The position numbers and the translations under genes are program-made. A model generated the notes under the pieces. It was not told the DNA's origin, did not search any database, and saw only the letters and a list, made by a program, of their open reading frames with translations. Of a stretch of DNA of 64,000 nt, positions 25,019-36,224 are shown piece by piece. Position 1 is the stretch's first letter. Each line of letters begins with the position of its first letter. The stretch comes from Nilaparvata lugens (taxonomy: Eukaryota; Arthropoda; Insecta; Hemiptera; Delphacidae), in contig NC_052508.1 of the NCBI RefSeq assembly GCF_014356525.2, forward strand, positions 40,089,113 to 40,153,112, read 5' to 3'.

Positions 25019-25289
25019 AACAGTTACAAGAGTTACAATCAGAAAGATTTAAAATTTGTTTTGAAAAATGTAATTAGTCATGGGAATTTATGTTGATCTT
25101 TGTAACACAGTTTTAAGTAAAGATTACAGCTTTGTATGGTTTGTGAGTGGAGAATTTTTTTATGGTTATTAGCTACCCTGCTTTGATTGGTAATCAAAAC
25201 AAACAATACAACTAATGCTGTTTTTTTTTGTAAATAATTTGTATTTAGTAAAACTTATAAAACCAGTAACTCAGATTCTTATTCACCCT

Positions 25290-25712
25290 CTTATTCACCA
25301 CTGCCAAATTAGAGGATTTAAGACGGATTTGAAGTGAAATATGCTTAAAAAGACATCATTTAAATGAGTTATTTTCCAAAAAAATCTTTTCTGGGGGGCA
25401 CCCCCTCCCCCGACACCCATAGACTGGTGGGGTCTCCCCCAGACCCCACAGTACGACCCCCCCCCCAATGTTAAACCGCTACCTACGCCAATGACTGGAA
25501 GCATGACAAATTGAAAACTTGATGTAATCAAATCTTGAAGAATCGAAAATAAGCCTATAACCATCCTCGGTTAATTAAGAATCTATATGCAAAATTTGAA
25601 GTGAATCAGTCTAGTGGTAAAGACGTGATTATGTGTAAAACATAATTTTCCTATTCCGCACGTGTATAAGCCAGTTCTTTCCTTTATTATAGTATAGATT
25701 ATTATGATGCTT
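25290..25712 (+). repeat. repeat with RTE-like tail
   Basis: It contains a GC/C-rich patch (ctggggggcaccccctcccc) and ends with a module around gaatctatatgcaaaatttg and ttattatagtatagatt, similar to 40430-40635. No coding capacity. Confidence 0.5.
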
Positions 25713-27984
25713 TGACCTTTGATCTGTATTTAAAAGTCCTGTATAAAAGGTGCGACAACACATGCTGAACCAAACCTCGAACCGCACAGCAAACCATGCA
25801 TTCCGCGGAACATCGCGCCTTTCAGTGAACATGAGCATATGTTTCATGAAGTTAATAATCAGCTGTTAAACATTCGCCGTACCGTACTCGGAACCGTTCG
25901 CCGTCCCGCTCGTCTCTGTTGTAACTGTTTGCTGTAACATATTCCAAACGCTGAACTTTTCAGCCAATCAGGGTCCTCCATTACAATTCGCCGTTTGCTC
26001 TATAATTTTGGCTATCCATCACAAGTTTAGTGTAAACATGCAAACACGTTCGCGAACATGAATACAGAAGTATATGACCCTTTTTTAATTTTGATTAAAT
26101 TCATGATTCCCTTCTTGTAGAGTTTTAATTTAGAAAATCTCATAAACATTAGCATATTACTTCAATCGTTGAAATTTTCTCACCCAAATCAAGAAGTGAG
26201 AAATATGTCTAACTCTTCAACGACTTGAATGACAGATAATTTGCAAGCGATTTATCATGAGTGCGTGGTCGTGACGAGCCAAAATTTCAATGTGAAGTTT
26301 ATTTATTTGGGGCATGCAAGGACTCCATGACCTTGATTGAACGATAGGCGAGTCCAAAACACAACTTACGCGAGGTGGGAAGAACAAGAACAACCTATCA
26401 TGATCAGAATCTGTCCCGCCAAAACTGCTATTTATAAAAAGCTGTTGAGATTCTCCAGATACTTGCTTCATGATGATGTGAGAGTCTAATTGAGACCTTG
26501 ATTAAAATCTGTTGGCAACTACCGTACAAGATGTTTGAATAATTACAGTGATCTTTTTGTTATGGTATGATCGCATAATAATACCGTCGATTGGATTCAC
26601 ATTGAGAGTGGGCTCTGGAAGTTCTAGATTTAAGCGGTTCTAGAACCAAGAGGAATGAACTGTTGAGATTATAGCAATTATTCAAAATAGCAATTTATTC
26701 ACACTTCAAAAAACAAACACATAATCAATTACAAATAGATATACTATTGTGCCGAGCACTATTTTTAATTCAGGCCTTTTCCAAGTTATAATAGTAAATT
26801 TAATACGCAATAGACTAGAGCCATTAGTGTGAGTTAGCGAAATAAATTATTTTCTCTCTCTATTATGAACGGCCATGACTTCGAGTTTCCCATGATAGAT
26901 ATTTAAAAATTGTGGCTCCGAGTCGTCGAGGAATGTAGATTATGGAATTATCTCTAAAACTTAGCCTTCCTGTCGCGACATAGAGTGCAATAAGTTGGAA
27001 AACAGCAAGCATTGAAATTATAACAACTACCGATTTTGCAGTTACTATTTGGTCCAAAGGCTCTAGAAGCCACGCGACGATTGGTCAAATTGATTCCCTT
27101 CGCCCAATAGGAGACCTGTTTCTAAATACAGTAGTGGGGGGATTCCCCAGCCAAGAGACCAGATTACGTTTCGGAGGACACTTTGCTAGGAGCACTACGA
27201 GAGTAAAGATGTAGTCACTATGTTTCGCCCTTTTTGGGCAAGTTTACAAGTTTATATCATTAGTTAATGTAGGAGCTAGTTTTATTTTTATTAAAGTTTA
27301 AATTTTCTAGTAGTGCCATGTCCTGAAAAGTTTAATTGTGTTTCTTCATCATGTACAAATAATTGTTTCTTCAAATAACCGCTAAGGTATGTAAAATAAG
27401 GTTAAAATATAATTTAGGGAATTCAATTGATTGAAACTTCCATAAGAGTATTGTATTAACAAAGCCTGTTATTTTTCAAGTTAATAATATCGATTGAGAA
27501 CAATCCTTTTGATTTTATTAGTGATGGAAGATAATTATAAATTTTTTTTCTAAAGAAGTATAGAAAGTTTTCAGTTACGTTACATTTGAGTTATTGTTTC
27601 TGGAGATATATTATCGTAGAGTATTGCTGAAAGTCAGGAAGATAGCCTTTAAATTGGAATGAAATTTTTAAGATTATGTTCATATTGAGTTTAAGACTCA
27701 ATTTTATATTTTTCTGACTTTGTTTTCTCATGGCGTTAAGGCTTTTAACTGAACGCTAATTTATTAAATTATAACAGAACTTTTGAATTATTTGTGAAGA
27801 AGATCCATTAATTCTGATACAAAGAATCAGTAGTTTAAAGATAAAAATCTATATAAAATGAGGATTCAAATAGAATGAGAGAATTTAATTAATTGTAATC
27901 AATAGATAACTCCTGTTTTAGCTTTTGATGAATTGTAGGAAGAGTTAGAAATTAATGCTGTAATACATTTATTTACAGCGGTTC

Positions 27985-28122
27985 ATGTGTGTCCCCAAAC
28001 CAACTTCATGTACCACCACTTTGGTTCCGCAACTTTATGTAACACCGCTTCAAGACACCCGTTCAGACGACAGGTATAGGGACGTAAGAGGACGTCGCCG
28101 TCAAGCCAAATTCAACCGGTAA
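27985..28122 (+). CDS. candidate small ORF, duplicate copy
   Basis: The second copy of the 45-codon frame at 23974-24111, again preceded by a tttacag acceptor and by the ggggattcccc palindrome upstream (near 27140). One residue differs. Function unknown. The frame may persist simply because the duplication is young. Confidence 0.25.
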   Translation: MCVPKPTSCTTTLVPQLYVTPLQDTRSDDRYRDVRGRRRQAKFNR

Positions 28123-28907
28123 AAGTTCACCGCCAATAACAAGGTACTGTAACCCCGACGATAAAGCAACGTACAGACCAACGAAAGTGCAGTGTAGTGA
28201 AACAAAGGTTCATTCGAGAATGTCAATCAAAAGTAGGGATTCAAAATTATTATGAAATGGGTTATATGGGTTACTATCGACGAAATTTGGGTTCAACGGG
28301 CTTTTCTTTCTTGAGTAATTTCATGTTGAAATTAATTTGTTTTTTTTATGACTGATATTGTTTGGTTTTGTGACGTATTGCTATCTAAACGGGGATAGTA
28401 ATGCGCCCCCGAATCAGATGAAGAATGTCAACAAAGTAACATGAAATTGTTGTTTCTGTTGTTCGATTTTAGTTGCCAATGTTTATTGAAGCTGTTTGTA
28501 TTTTTCAATTATTTCAAATTGTAGTGTTATTCTATAGTATAAACCTATTAAATCAGGCATGGCAAGATTAATTGAAGTTTTCTTGACTCTAGCCCGTTCA
28601 CCTGCATGAATTAGGTATAGACTCAGGTATTTTCTAGATGTGTCTGCCTATTTCTAAATTCTAAATTTTATTCAAAATTATCTTCTGTGTTGTTTCAATC
28701 AATTCTGTTTTTCAATTCCAAATTTTATTGTTTGTCCTGGTGTTATTTTTATAGTTTATTTATTTTTAATGTTTAAATTCTATATATATTATGTTTTTAT
28801 TCACCTCGGCTTTAGACTAAGGACTATGCTCCGTTTTCATGACTTTGTCAATACATGTATAATTGTGAACGACAATAAAAACATCTGATTTGATTTAATA
28901 TATAAAT

Positions 28908-29033
28908 TCTGCTGCTCTTGTATTTAGTTTTAGTTCATCAGAGATTGACAATGATGTAATAACCGAAACCAGTCTTTCTAATTATCAATATATCAGTGGT
29001 TTTTTGACGATTTCTTAGTCTTTTTCATTCAAC
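28908..29033 (+). repeat. PLE family P1 terminal repeat, duplicate copy
   Basis: Copy of 24893-25018 carried along by the tandem duplication; core at about 28943-28974. Confidence 0.8.
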
Positions 29034-30113
29034 AGTTACAAGAGTTACAATCAGAAAGATTTAAAATTTGTTTTGAAAAATGTAATTAGTCATGGGAATT
29101 TATGTTGATCTTTGTAACACAGTTTTAAGTAAAGATTACAGCTTTGTATGGTTGTGAGTGGAGAATTTTTTTATGGTTATTAGCTACCCTGCTTTGATTG
29201 GTAATCAAAACAAACAATACAACTAATGCTGTTTTTTTTGTAAATAATTTGTATTTAGTAAAACTTATAAAACCAGTAACTCAGATTCTTATTCACCCTC
29301 TTATTCACCACTGCCAAATTAGAGGATTTAAGACGGATTTGAAGTGAAATATGCTTAAAAAGACATCATTTAAATGAGCTATTTTCCAAAAAAATCTTTT
29401 CTGGGGGGCACCCCCTCCCCCGACACCCATAGACTGGTGGGGTCTCCCCCAGACACCACAGTACGACCCCCCCCCAATGTTAAACCGCTACCTACGCCAA
29501 TGACTGGAAGCATGACAAATTGAAAACTTGATGTAATCAAATCTTGAAGAATCGAAAATAAGCCTATAACCATCCTCGGTTATTAAGAATCTATATGCAA
29601 AATTTGAAGTGAATCAGTCTAGTGGTAAAGACGTGATTATGTGTAAAACATAATTTTCCTATTCCGCACGTGTATAAGCCAGTTCTTTCCTTTATTATAG
29701 TATAGATTATTATGATGCTTTGACCTTTGATCTGTATTTAAAAGTCCTGTATAAAAGGTGCGACAACACATGCTGAACCAAACCTCGAACCGCACAGCAA
29801 ACCATGCATTCCGCGGAACATCGCGCCTTTCAGTGACATGAGCATATGTTTCATGAAGTTAATAATCAGCTGTTAAACATTCGCCGTACCGTACTCGGAA
29901 CCGTTCGCCGTCCCGCTCGTCTCTGTTGTAACTGTTTGCTGTAACATATTCCAAACGCTGAACTTTTCAGCCAATCAGGGTCCTCCATTACAATTCGCCG
30001 TTTGCTCTATAATTTTGGCTATCCATCACAAGTTTAGTGTAAACATGCAAACACGTTCGCGAACATGAATACAGAAGTATATGACCCTTTTTTAATTTTG
30101 ATTAAATTCATGA

Positions 30114-30283
30114 TTCGAACAATTCATTGTTACAAATGATAAATTGATAGGACCTGATAAATATTTTCTAATTCAAATAAAATAACTTCTGGAAAAATAA
30201 TGAATGGATAAATACCAATATTAAAATATTGTTGACCAAGAACTCAGTACAATGACAATTCATTCAACTAATTCTGTACTGAT

Positions 30284-30331
<48 letters not shown>

Positions 30332-31185
30332 TATATATAGTGACATTATATTTGGCGTCGCATATGCCCTGCTGGCAGCAGTTGGTAGAGAAAAGATTTT
30401 TGAATAATATTATTATTTTTATGACTCAAATATATATATTTTTTGATTGATAATCAATTTCATCAACCAACCATGAACTGACTGGAATAAATACTTCAAT
30501 TTACATGTATTTAATTGATAGAATTATATAAATTTACAGTGTAGGTCATATCTAAATTCACAAAGAGTTAGATAGTTGTTGGAAAGAAACATGTTATTCA
30601 ACACAGGAATCATTGTTATTTTAATAAAAGATAGGATAATTTGAATAGTTTTCCTTTCAGGGGGAGTTTTGACAACCCACAGAACGAAAAGGAGCATAGG
30701 ACCTTATTTTTTTTGTTCAGCTTGCCTAAATACCCCTCATTTCAATATTAGAATTTTTGACTGACTGTACACTGAGTCAATCATCCTATCAGGGCTCAAA
30801 TAATTTTGGAAATTTAATGAAATAAGAATGGAAGAGAATAATAAATTCATTTATGTAAAAATATCAACAACTTCATTCAAAGACATATTAACTGCATGTG
30901 TATTCATATTGCCGATACAGCATTGATAAAACTGTAGACTTTTATTTAGCACTTTGTCTCAAAAAACTGTTCTAGCTGAAAAATTAATATCCATGCCACA
31001 TGTAGGCCTACACATTGCAACAGCAAGTTTGAAAACTATGTATTTTTCCAAACAGATGTTTTTGAGAAAATTTCTTTGATGCAGCTGTTTCACATTCACC
31101 ATATTATTATACAGAGTTTGTGAAAATGAAAATATTTATTAATTATCGAAATGATACAATTATAATATTATTGATAATAATAATT
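30114..31185. other. no recognisable gene; (AT)n tract
   Basis: An (AT)n microsatellite occupies about 30287-30339. The rest is AT-rich and unassigned. Confidence 0.6.
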
Positions 31186-31412
31186 CAATTCAATTTTTAT
31201 TTATCTCATTTTTGAGGTTACATAACATCATATCTTAGACCAGTTATAGAATAGACACGGCTCATTGTATATTCATACTGAAAGTCGATGAAGTCATCAT
31301 CTCCTGCCAAATCCACCCATCTTGACGTCACAACAGTGACGTCACGCATCGTATAGAAATTATAGAAAACTTTCTTGAGTTTGTTGTGTAAGTGTTTGTG
31401 GTGTTTAGCTTA

Positions 31413-31460
31413 CATTGTTGTAAAAACAATGCATTGTTGTAAAAACAATGCATTGTTGTT
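31413..31460. repeat. short tandem repeat in P-like element
   Basis: The unit cattgttgtaaaaacaatg is repeated about two and a half times. Each unit is itself a small inverted repeat. Confidence 0.75.
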
Positions 31461-31520
31461 GAACATTGCTTGTTTTCCATAGCAGATTGTTATTTATTTA
31501 TGTAATTATTATTTATGAAA

Positions 31521-31591
31521 ATGGTGATCTCCTGCACAGCATATAATTGCACTGAAATTTTTAGGGAAAAAAGTGGAATATCTTTTCATGC
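31521..31591 (+). pseudogene. THAP-domain first exon of P-like transposase
   Basis: The ATG opens 24 codons reading MVISCTAYNC then TEIFREKSGISFHA. This is the start of a THAP zinc finger: the first two zinc ligands as C5-X4-C10, a basic stretch, and the FH that normally leads into R-F-P. The ORF stops only because it runs into a consensus 5' splice site, GTAAGT at 31592-31597, as expected for a THAP first exon that ends inside the motif. No downstream exon with the remaining C and H ligands or the RNase H-like transposase core was found before the right inverted repeat, so the gene is an internal-deletion remnant. Confidence 0.7.
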
Positions 31592-32436
31592 GTAAGTTGA
31601 AATTTATACACATCAATATTGTAAGTTGTAACTGTAATATTATCCTTGGTTATGATGTAAGTGAACTCATTGCAGCAGGACAATAAATTATTAGTTTTGT
31701 AGGCTACCATACCTTATTATTTTCAAAACACATTATAACTTTGAAGCCAATATCACATAACACATTATAACTTAACCGATATCGTTTTTGCCCATAGCTA
31801 GAAATAACCTAAAAACACCATAAATCTGAAATAGACACAATCTGAAAGTTTTCCATATGATGTGTGACAAGATGTGTCAAGATGGGTGGATTTGGCAGTA
31901 GATGTTGGCTTCAGAGGCTAGACTTCTCAGCGTGTCTATTCTATAACTGGTCTAAGCATCATATACATACAACAGTGTTTGTTGCTCCTCTAGCTTAGAG
32001 CTAATTGAGGAATATTCAAATTTCATATTACATCATAATCGTTATAAATTCTATAAATACTACAAATGAAAATTTTTCAAAGTGTTTAATTAAAGTTTAT
32101 CATATTTTCCAACTGGGATTCCATATTCAAAGTTCCAATTTCTACCACTTGAATCACATTAATTTAACATATTCGATCACTCCATAATCTACTAAATCGG
32201 TACTCAACTTTGCAGACATCTGACATTCGGGTGGCTCTGAAATTTTTCAATTCTGGTTGCCCTTAACAGCTGAGCTAACACACACAATAACAACATTACA
32301 CACAGATTGCAAATAAATAAATCAAACTTAACCTTCAAAGCCTCAAAAACAGATTTTGGTTATAATACTGTTAACTGTAACATAATCTTTATTAATTTTG
32401 AACTGCTTCTAAAACAATTTTTAGTTCACAATATTA

Positions 32437-32480
<44 letters not shown>
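32437..32480. repeat. (AAT)n array at the 5' junction of Dong-like element 1
   Basis: A pure AAT run directly joined to the truncated element. Confidence 0.95.
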
Positions 32481-32481
<1 letters not shown>

Positions 32482-34216
32482 TTATAGGAGAGGTGTCTTC
32501 CAAGGAGATTCATTGAGCCCTCTTCTATTCTGCATTTCACTGCTGCCATTGTCTGCTGCCCTGAAGAAAACAAAGGGCTATTGCTGTGGCACACCAGGAA
32601 ACAGGATCCATAGAGTGAGCCACCTTTTCTATATGGATGACTTGAAGATTTATGCAGCTAGCAAATCTGACCTCAAGTTGGCTGTAGGTGTGGTGCAGCG
32701 ATATTCAAATGATATTGGCATGTCTTTTGGGTTGGACAAGTGTGCAGTAACACATCTCCTGAAAGGAAGGTTACAGGGCCTGGTGCAGGAAATGGAGCTT
32801 ATTGATGGAAGCATAATAAGAGCCCTGAGAGCTGGAGAGTCATACCAGTATCTGGGATTTGATCAGAATCAAGCTCAGGATGCTGTAAAAATAAAGATGG
32901 CTCTCTGCAGTGAGTATAAGAGGAGACTCAGGAGGCTCTGGTCATCTGAGTTATCTGGTAAGAATAAAGTTGAAGCCACCAACATGCTCGCTTTGCCGGT
33001 TCTCACCTACTCTTCTGGAGTGGTTAAGTGGAATCGGAATGAGCTCCAGGACCTGGACAGGGAAACCCGAAAAAGGATGCACATGGAGAGAAGTTTACAT
33101 CCCCGCTCTTCTGTTGCCCAAATATACCTGCCAAGGCATGAAGGGGGCAGAGGTCTACTTGGTTTGGAGAATCTGCACAACAGGGTGGCCTTACAGTTTG
33201 CCTGCAGCATACAAAGATGCTCTGATCCCCTTATGCAGCTGGTTCATGACCATGAAGTTGCAGGGGTTGGGGCCTTCCTATATAAGGCAGCACAGCATGC
33301 GGCAGATACCCTTGGTCTCGATTTTCGCACTGATCGGGAGGAGGAGCATGAGCCTAATCAGCTCAGGGCTAGAATAAAGACTGCTGAGTCCAGACTCCTG
33401 TTGCAGCAACATAAGGACAAGTCCTTGCATGGTGTTTTCTACAGGCATGTTGAGGAGCAAGGCTTGTCCAAGCCACTGACTTTTGCTTTTCTGAAGTCAG
33501 CAGCCCTGAAATCTAAGACTGAGGGTTTCATACTGGCATGTCAAGATGGTGTCATCAACACATTGTCATACCGCAGCAGAGTAATGCACATGGATGTTCC
33601 TGATATCAGTTGCAGGGTGTGTCATAGAGCACCAGAGACGATCATGCACATCCTGTCTTCTTGTTCTGTGCATGCAACTGCAGGCTACATCCATCGACAT
33701 AATGCTGCTCTGCGAGTTCTCTATTACCATCTTAGACACTCATATGGTATCGACAAAACACCAGTGCTGCCTTATGCCCCAGGGGAGATTGAATCTGTTG
33801 TGGGGAATGAGAGGTGCCGAATTTATTGGAATTACTCATTCTCTACCACCAGGCTTTTAAGAGCCACAAAGCCTGATGTTGTCCTCCTTGACATCACTTC
33901 GAAGACAATGTATGTCATTGAGTTTTCAGCACCAGCTGAGGGTAACATTGTCACCAAAGAGGAGGAAAAACAGACGAAATATCATGACCTACTAATGGAG
34001 CTGCGCAGGCTAAACCCAGGCTACTCTGTGAGAATGGTGGTGTTGATTGTAGGTGTACTGGGAGGCATGAGACCTTCATTTTTGGCCAACCTTAGAACGA
34101 TTCCAGCCTGTGAGAGACCTGCTGCTGTGCTTGCAGGTCAGATGCAGAAGGCTGTCATTCTTGGATCATTACGTCTACTCAGAGCAAACGATTTAATGGT
34201 AACGGACCCAGTATGA
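32480..34216 (+). pseudogene. R4/Dong-type non-LTR retrotransposon ORF, copy 1 (5'-truncated)
   Basis: The frame opens directly from the (AAT)n array with YRRGVFQGDSLSP (RT motif B) and has no proper start. The downstream RT box YMDD lies at 32630-32641. A thumb and linker region follows with RGLLGLENLHNRVALQ, then a CCHC knuckle CRVCHRAPETIMHILSSC from about 33611. The restriction-like endonuclease motif KPDVVLLDITS begins at 33869 (KPD, then E about 12 residues later in YVIEFSAP). The R2 superclade has this order: RT, CCHC, RLE. The RLE cuts target DNA to prime reverse transcription. The fingers and motif A are lost. The frame is otherwise intact to TGA, about 98% identical by eye to copy 3, so the copy is young. 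Confidence 0.85.
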
Positions 34217-34327
34217 TTGTTTACCACATGGACATGTGGAGCACTCACTCTGGAAAAATCGCTTGTCACTCTTCCTTGGGGGTCGGAGCCCAGGGAAATG
34301 GTGGTCAAGCAAAACCTCAAACATTAG
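34217..34327 (+). other. 3' UTR of Dong-like element 1
   Basis: About 110 nt from the stop to the (AAT)n tail, including ggacatgtggagcactcact and cttgggggtcggagcccagg, shared with element 3. The element ends directly at (AAT)n. Confidence 0.8.
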
Positions 34328-34404
<77 letters not shown>

Positions 34405-34411
34405 TAATAAT

Positions 34412-34485
<74 letters not shown>

Positions 34486-34516
34486 TAATAATATTAATAA
34501 TAATAATAATAATAAT
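34328..34516. repeat. (AAT)n array
   Basis: A long AAT array with occasional GAT or ATT interruptions. It separates the 3' end of Dong-like element 1 from the 3' tail of the minus-strand LINE, so it may be target, tail or both. Confidence 0.95.
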
Positions 34517-36079
34517 TTCAATTTCAATTTATTTCATTTAAAGTTACATAGTATCATATACATACAGTGTTTTGTTGCTCCTCTAGCTTAGAGCTAATTG
34601 AGGAGTATTCAAATTTCATAATACATCATAATAATACACATTCTATAATAATACTACAAATGAAAATTTTTGTAAAGTGCTCAATAAACTAAATTGAAAG
34701 TCTATTATATTTTCTATCTTGGATTTGATATTAAAGTTCTAATTTCTACCACTTGAATCACAACATTAGTCACTCTATATTCTACTAAATCGGTGATCAA
34801 CCTTGCAGACATTATTGTCTCTTGCATTTAGGTGGCTGTGAACAGCTGACTAGCTGAACCAACATGCACATCAACAATATTACAACACACACACACTCAT
34901 AGAATGCAAAAACATAACCTAACCTCCAAAAAAAACATTTATCATACTACAAACTGTAATATACACTCTCTTAATCATTTTCAATATTATCATTTACAAT
35001 ATTAAAATCATTCTTATTTATTTATTCATCCATAGTTTTTTCTTTTCCATTTCCCATTGTACAGTGCATTTTACTATTGTCTACTATGTGCAAACTAACC
35101 TATCTACTAACTAACCTATTAGAATATTTAACAATAATCTTCAACATATCTTTCTATTCAAACAATTCCTATAAAATAATTCTTAAGTTTAGTTTTTATT
35201 TCATTTCTTTGTAAATTTTTCAATTCTGGTGGAAAATCGTTCAACAGGTAAGGGATTCTGTATTTTAATAGGTTCTTACCATAATTATTATTATACCGCT
35301 GTGCTCTAAATAGCCTATTTCTTAAACCATAACTTATTTCGTTTATTTCCCTTAATTCATCTTCAAAATAATGTCTGGACAAATCAGTGTATTTTGCGAG
35401 AGATTCTGGTGTCATAATAACCCAATATTTCAAGCTCGACTCCATTAAATAATGTATTTGCTACTCTTCTAACTACATCATACAACAGCTGTCTCAAATA
35501 CACTGGTGCTAAACTATGAATTGTAATACCATAGAATCATAGAAAAATAGATAATTCTTTTAATATTTATTGGAAAACAGTGGCTAATTCTAGAGCATTT
35601 GTATAAAGCAGCTTTCATAATTCGCAGCATCCTATTATTGTGTGAATTGAATTTCATGTCTGCATCAAAAACAACTCCTAGATGCTTAATATTCTCACTG
35701 AATCAATCAATCAATCAATCAATCAATGAATTCCAAATGCTGACACCCGCATGTGTTTCTCAAATTATTATATCTTGGACATTCTGCTTTATGGCAAATT
35801 AATTTATAATTGTAATTGTACAAACCTATGTTAATTCTAGGATTTCTAAATATAATTACCTTTGTTTTCTGTGAATTTATCTTGATACCGTTGTTGAAAA
35901 AATATTTATTAGCCAAATTGAGATCCTCTTGCATGTATCTTATGCCCATTATTAGATCAGTGTGTGTCATATATAGCAGGTTGTCATCTGCATACTGCAG
36001 CACCTTACTTTTGAAACTGAGACTAGCTAGATCGTTTACATATAGATTAAATAGAACAGGAGACAAAATGCTGCCCTGA
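34517..36079 (-). pseudogene. minus-strand LINE with RT palm, decayed
   Basis: From 36066 down, the minus strand reads SPVLFNLYVNDLASL (motif B region) and LQYADDNLLYMTHTD (YADD box), then LNLANKYFFNNGIKINSQKT. After a frameshifted part comes the C-terminal SLAKYTDLSRHYFEDELREI with YGKNLLKYRIPYLLNDFP (35158-35445). This fits a jockey/CR1-like LINE. Motif A and everything upstream are missing and several frames are needed, so it is dead. About 640 nt of 3' untranslated sequence follows, ending in aaattgaaattgaaatt and an AAT/ATT run. The same 3' part recurs at 31186-32436. A (tcaa)n tract lies at 35701-35728. Confidence 0.8.
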
Positions 36080-36101
36080 ATAAGTCCACAGAACTTATTA
36101 A

Positions 36102-36160
36102 TTTTATTATTATTATTATTATTATTATTATAATGATAATAATAATAATAATAATAATAG
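36102..36160. repeat. (ATT)n/(AAT)n array
   Basis: ATT repeats change to AAT repeats at about 36130, giving a small inverted microsatellite. It is directly followed by Dong-like element 2. Confidence 0.9.
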
Positions 36161-36224
36161 CACCATTACACATAACATACAGATGTTTTTACATTCATCA
36201 TATTGAATTGCTTGCATTGGCTAG

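Larger units (their letters stand above)
22092..26106 (+). repeat. 4.0-kb tandem duplication, copy 1
   Basis: This unit is repeated almost exactly at 26107-30113. The junction shares only ttc between the unit's two ends. Differences are sparse: single-base changes and 1-2 nt indels, for example in a (CT) run near 22840 and a C-run near 25460. The unit contains a promoter-like patch, a candidate spliced small gene, a LINE 3' tail, a PLE terminal repeat and an RTE-like tail. Confidence 0.95.
26107..30113 (+). repeat. 4.0-kb tandem duplication, copy 2
   Basis: A head-to-tail copy of 22092-26106, same order and orientation. It ends at tgattc (30111-30116), after which the sequence is unrelated to copy 1. 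The 84-codon minus-strand frame at 26217-26471 differs from its twin at 22201-22455 by a single residue, but neither has a known motif. Confidence 0.95.
31226..31964 (+). mobile_element. P-element-like transposon, internally deleted, 8-bp target duplication
   Basis: The element 31234-31956 has terminal inverted repeats starting cttagaccagttatagaata and agreeing, with a gap, for roughly 100 bp, including a second matched block ccaaatccacccatcttgac. It is flanked by the 8-bp repeat catcatat (31226-31233 and 31957-31964), and the empty site is visible in the related LINE copy near 34555. An 8-bp duplication is usual for P and hAT elements. The internal THAP-like exon (31521-31591) points to P. 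No transposase catalytic region remains. Confidence 0.75.
31186..32436 (-). repeat. minus-strand LINE 3' region, interrupted
   Basis: This matches the 3' untranslated part of the LINE at 34517-36079: tgttgctcctctagcttaga and aatttctaccacttgaatca occur in both. It is interrupted at 31234-31956 by a P-element-like transposon; the other copy near 34550-34570 shows the uninterrupted sequence. The left end is an (AAT) run followed by ttcaattcaattttt, which is the LINE's 3' tail. Confidence 0.75.

Noticed and set aside
34236..34541. Open frames of poly-N, poly-I or poly-L
   Set aside because: Translations of (AAT)n; no coding meaning.
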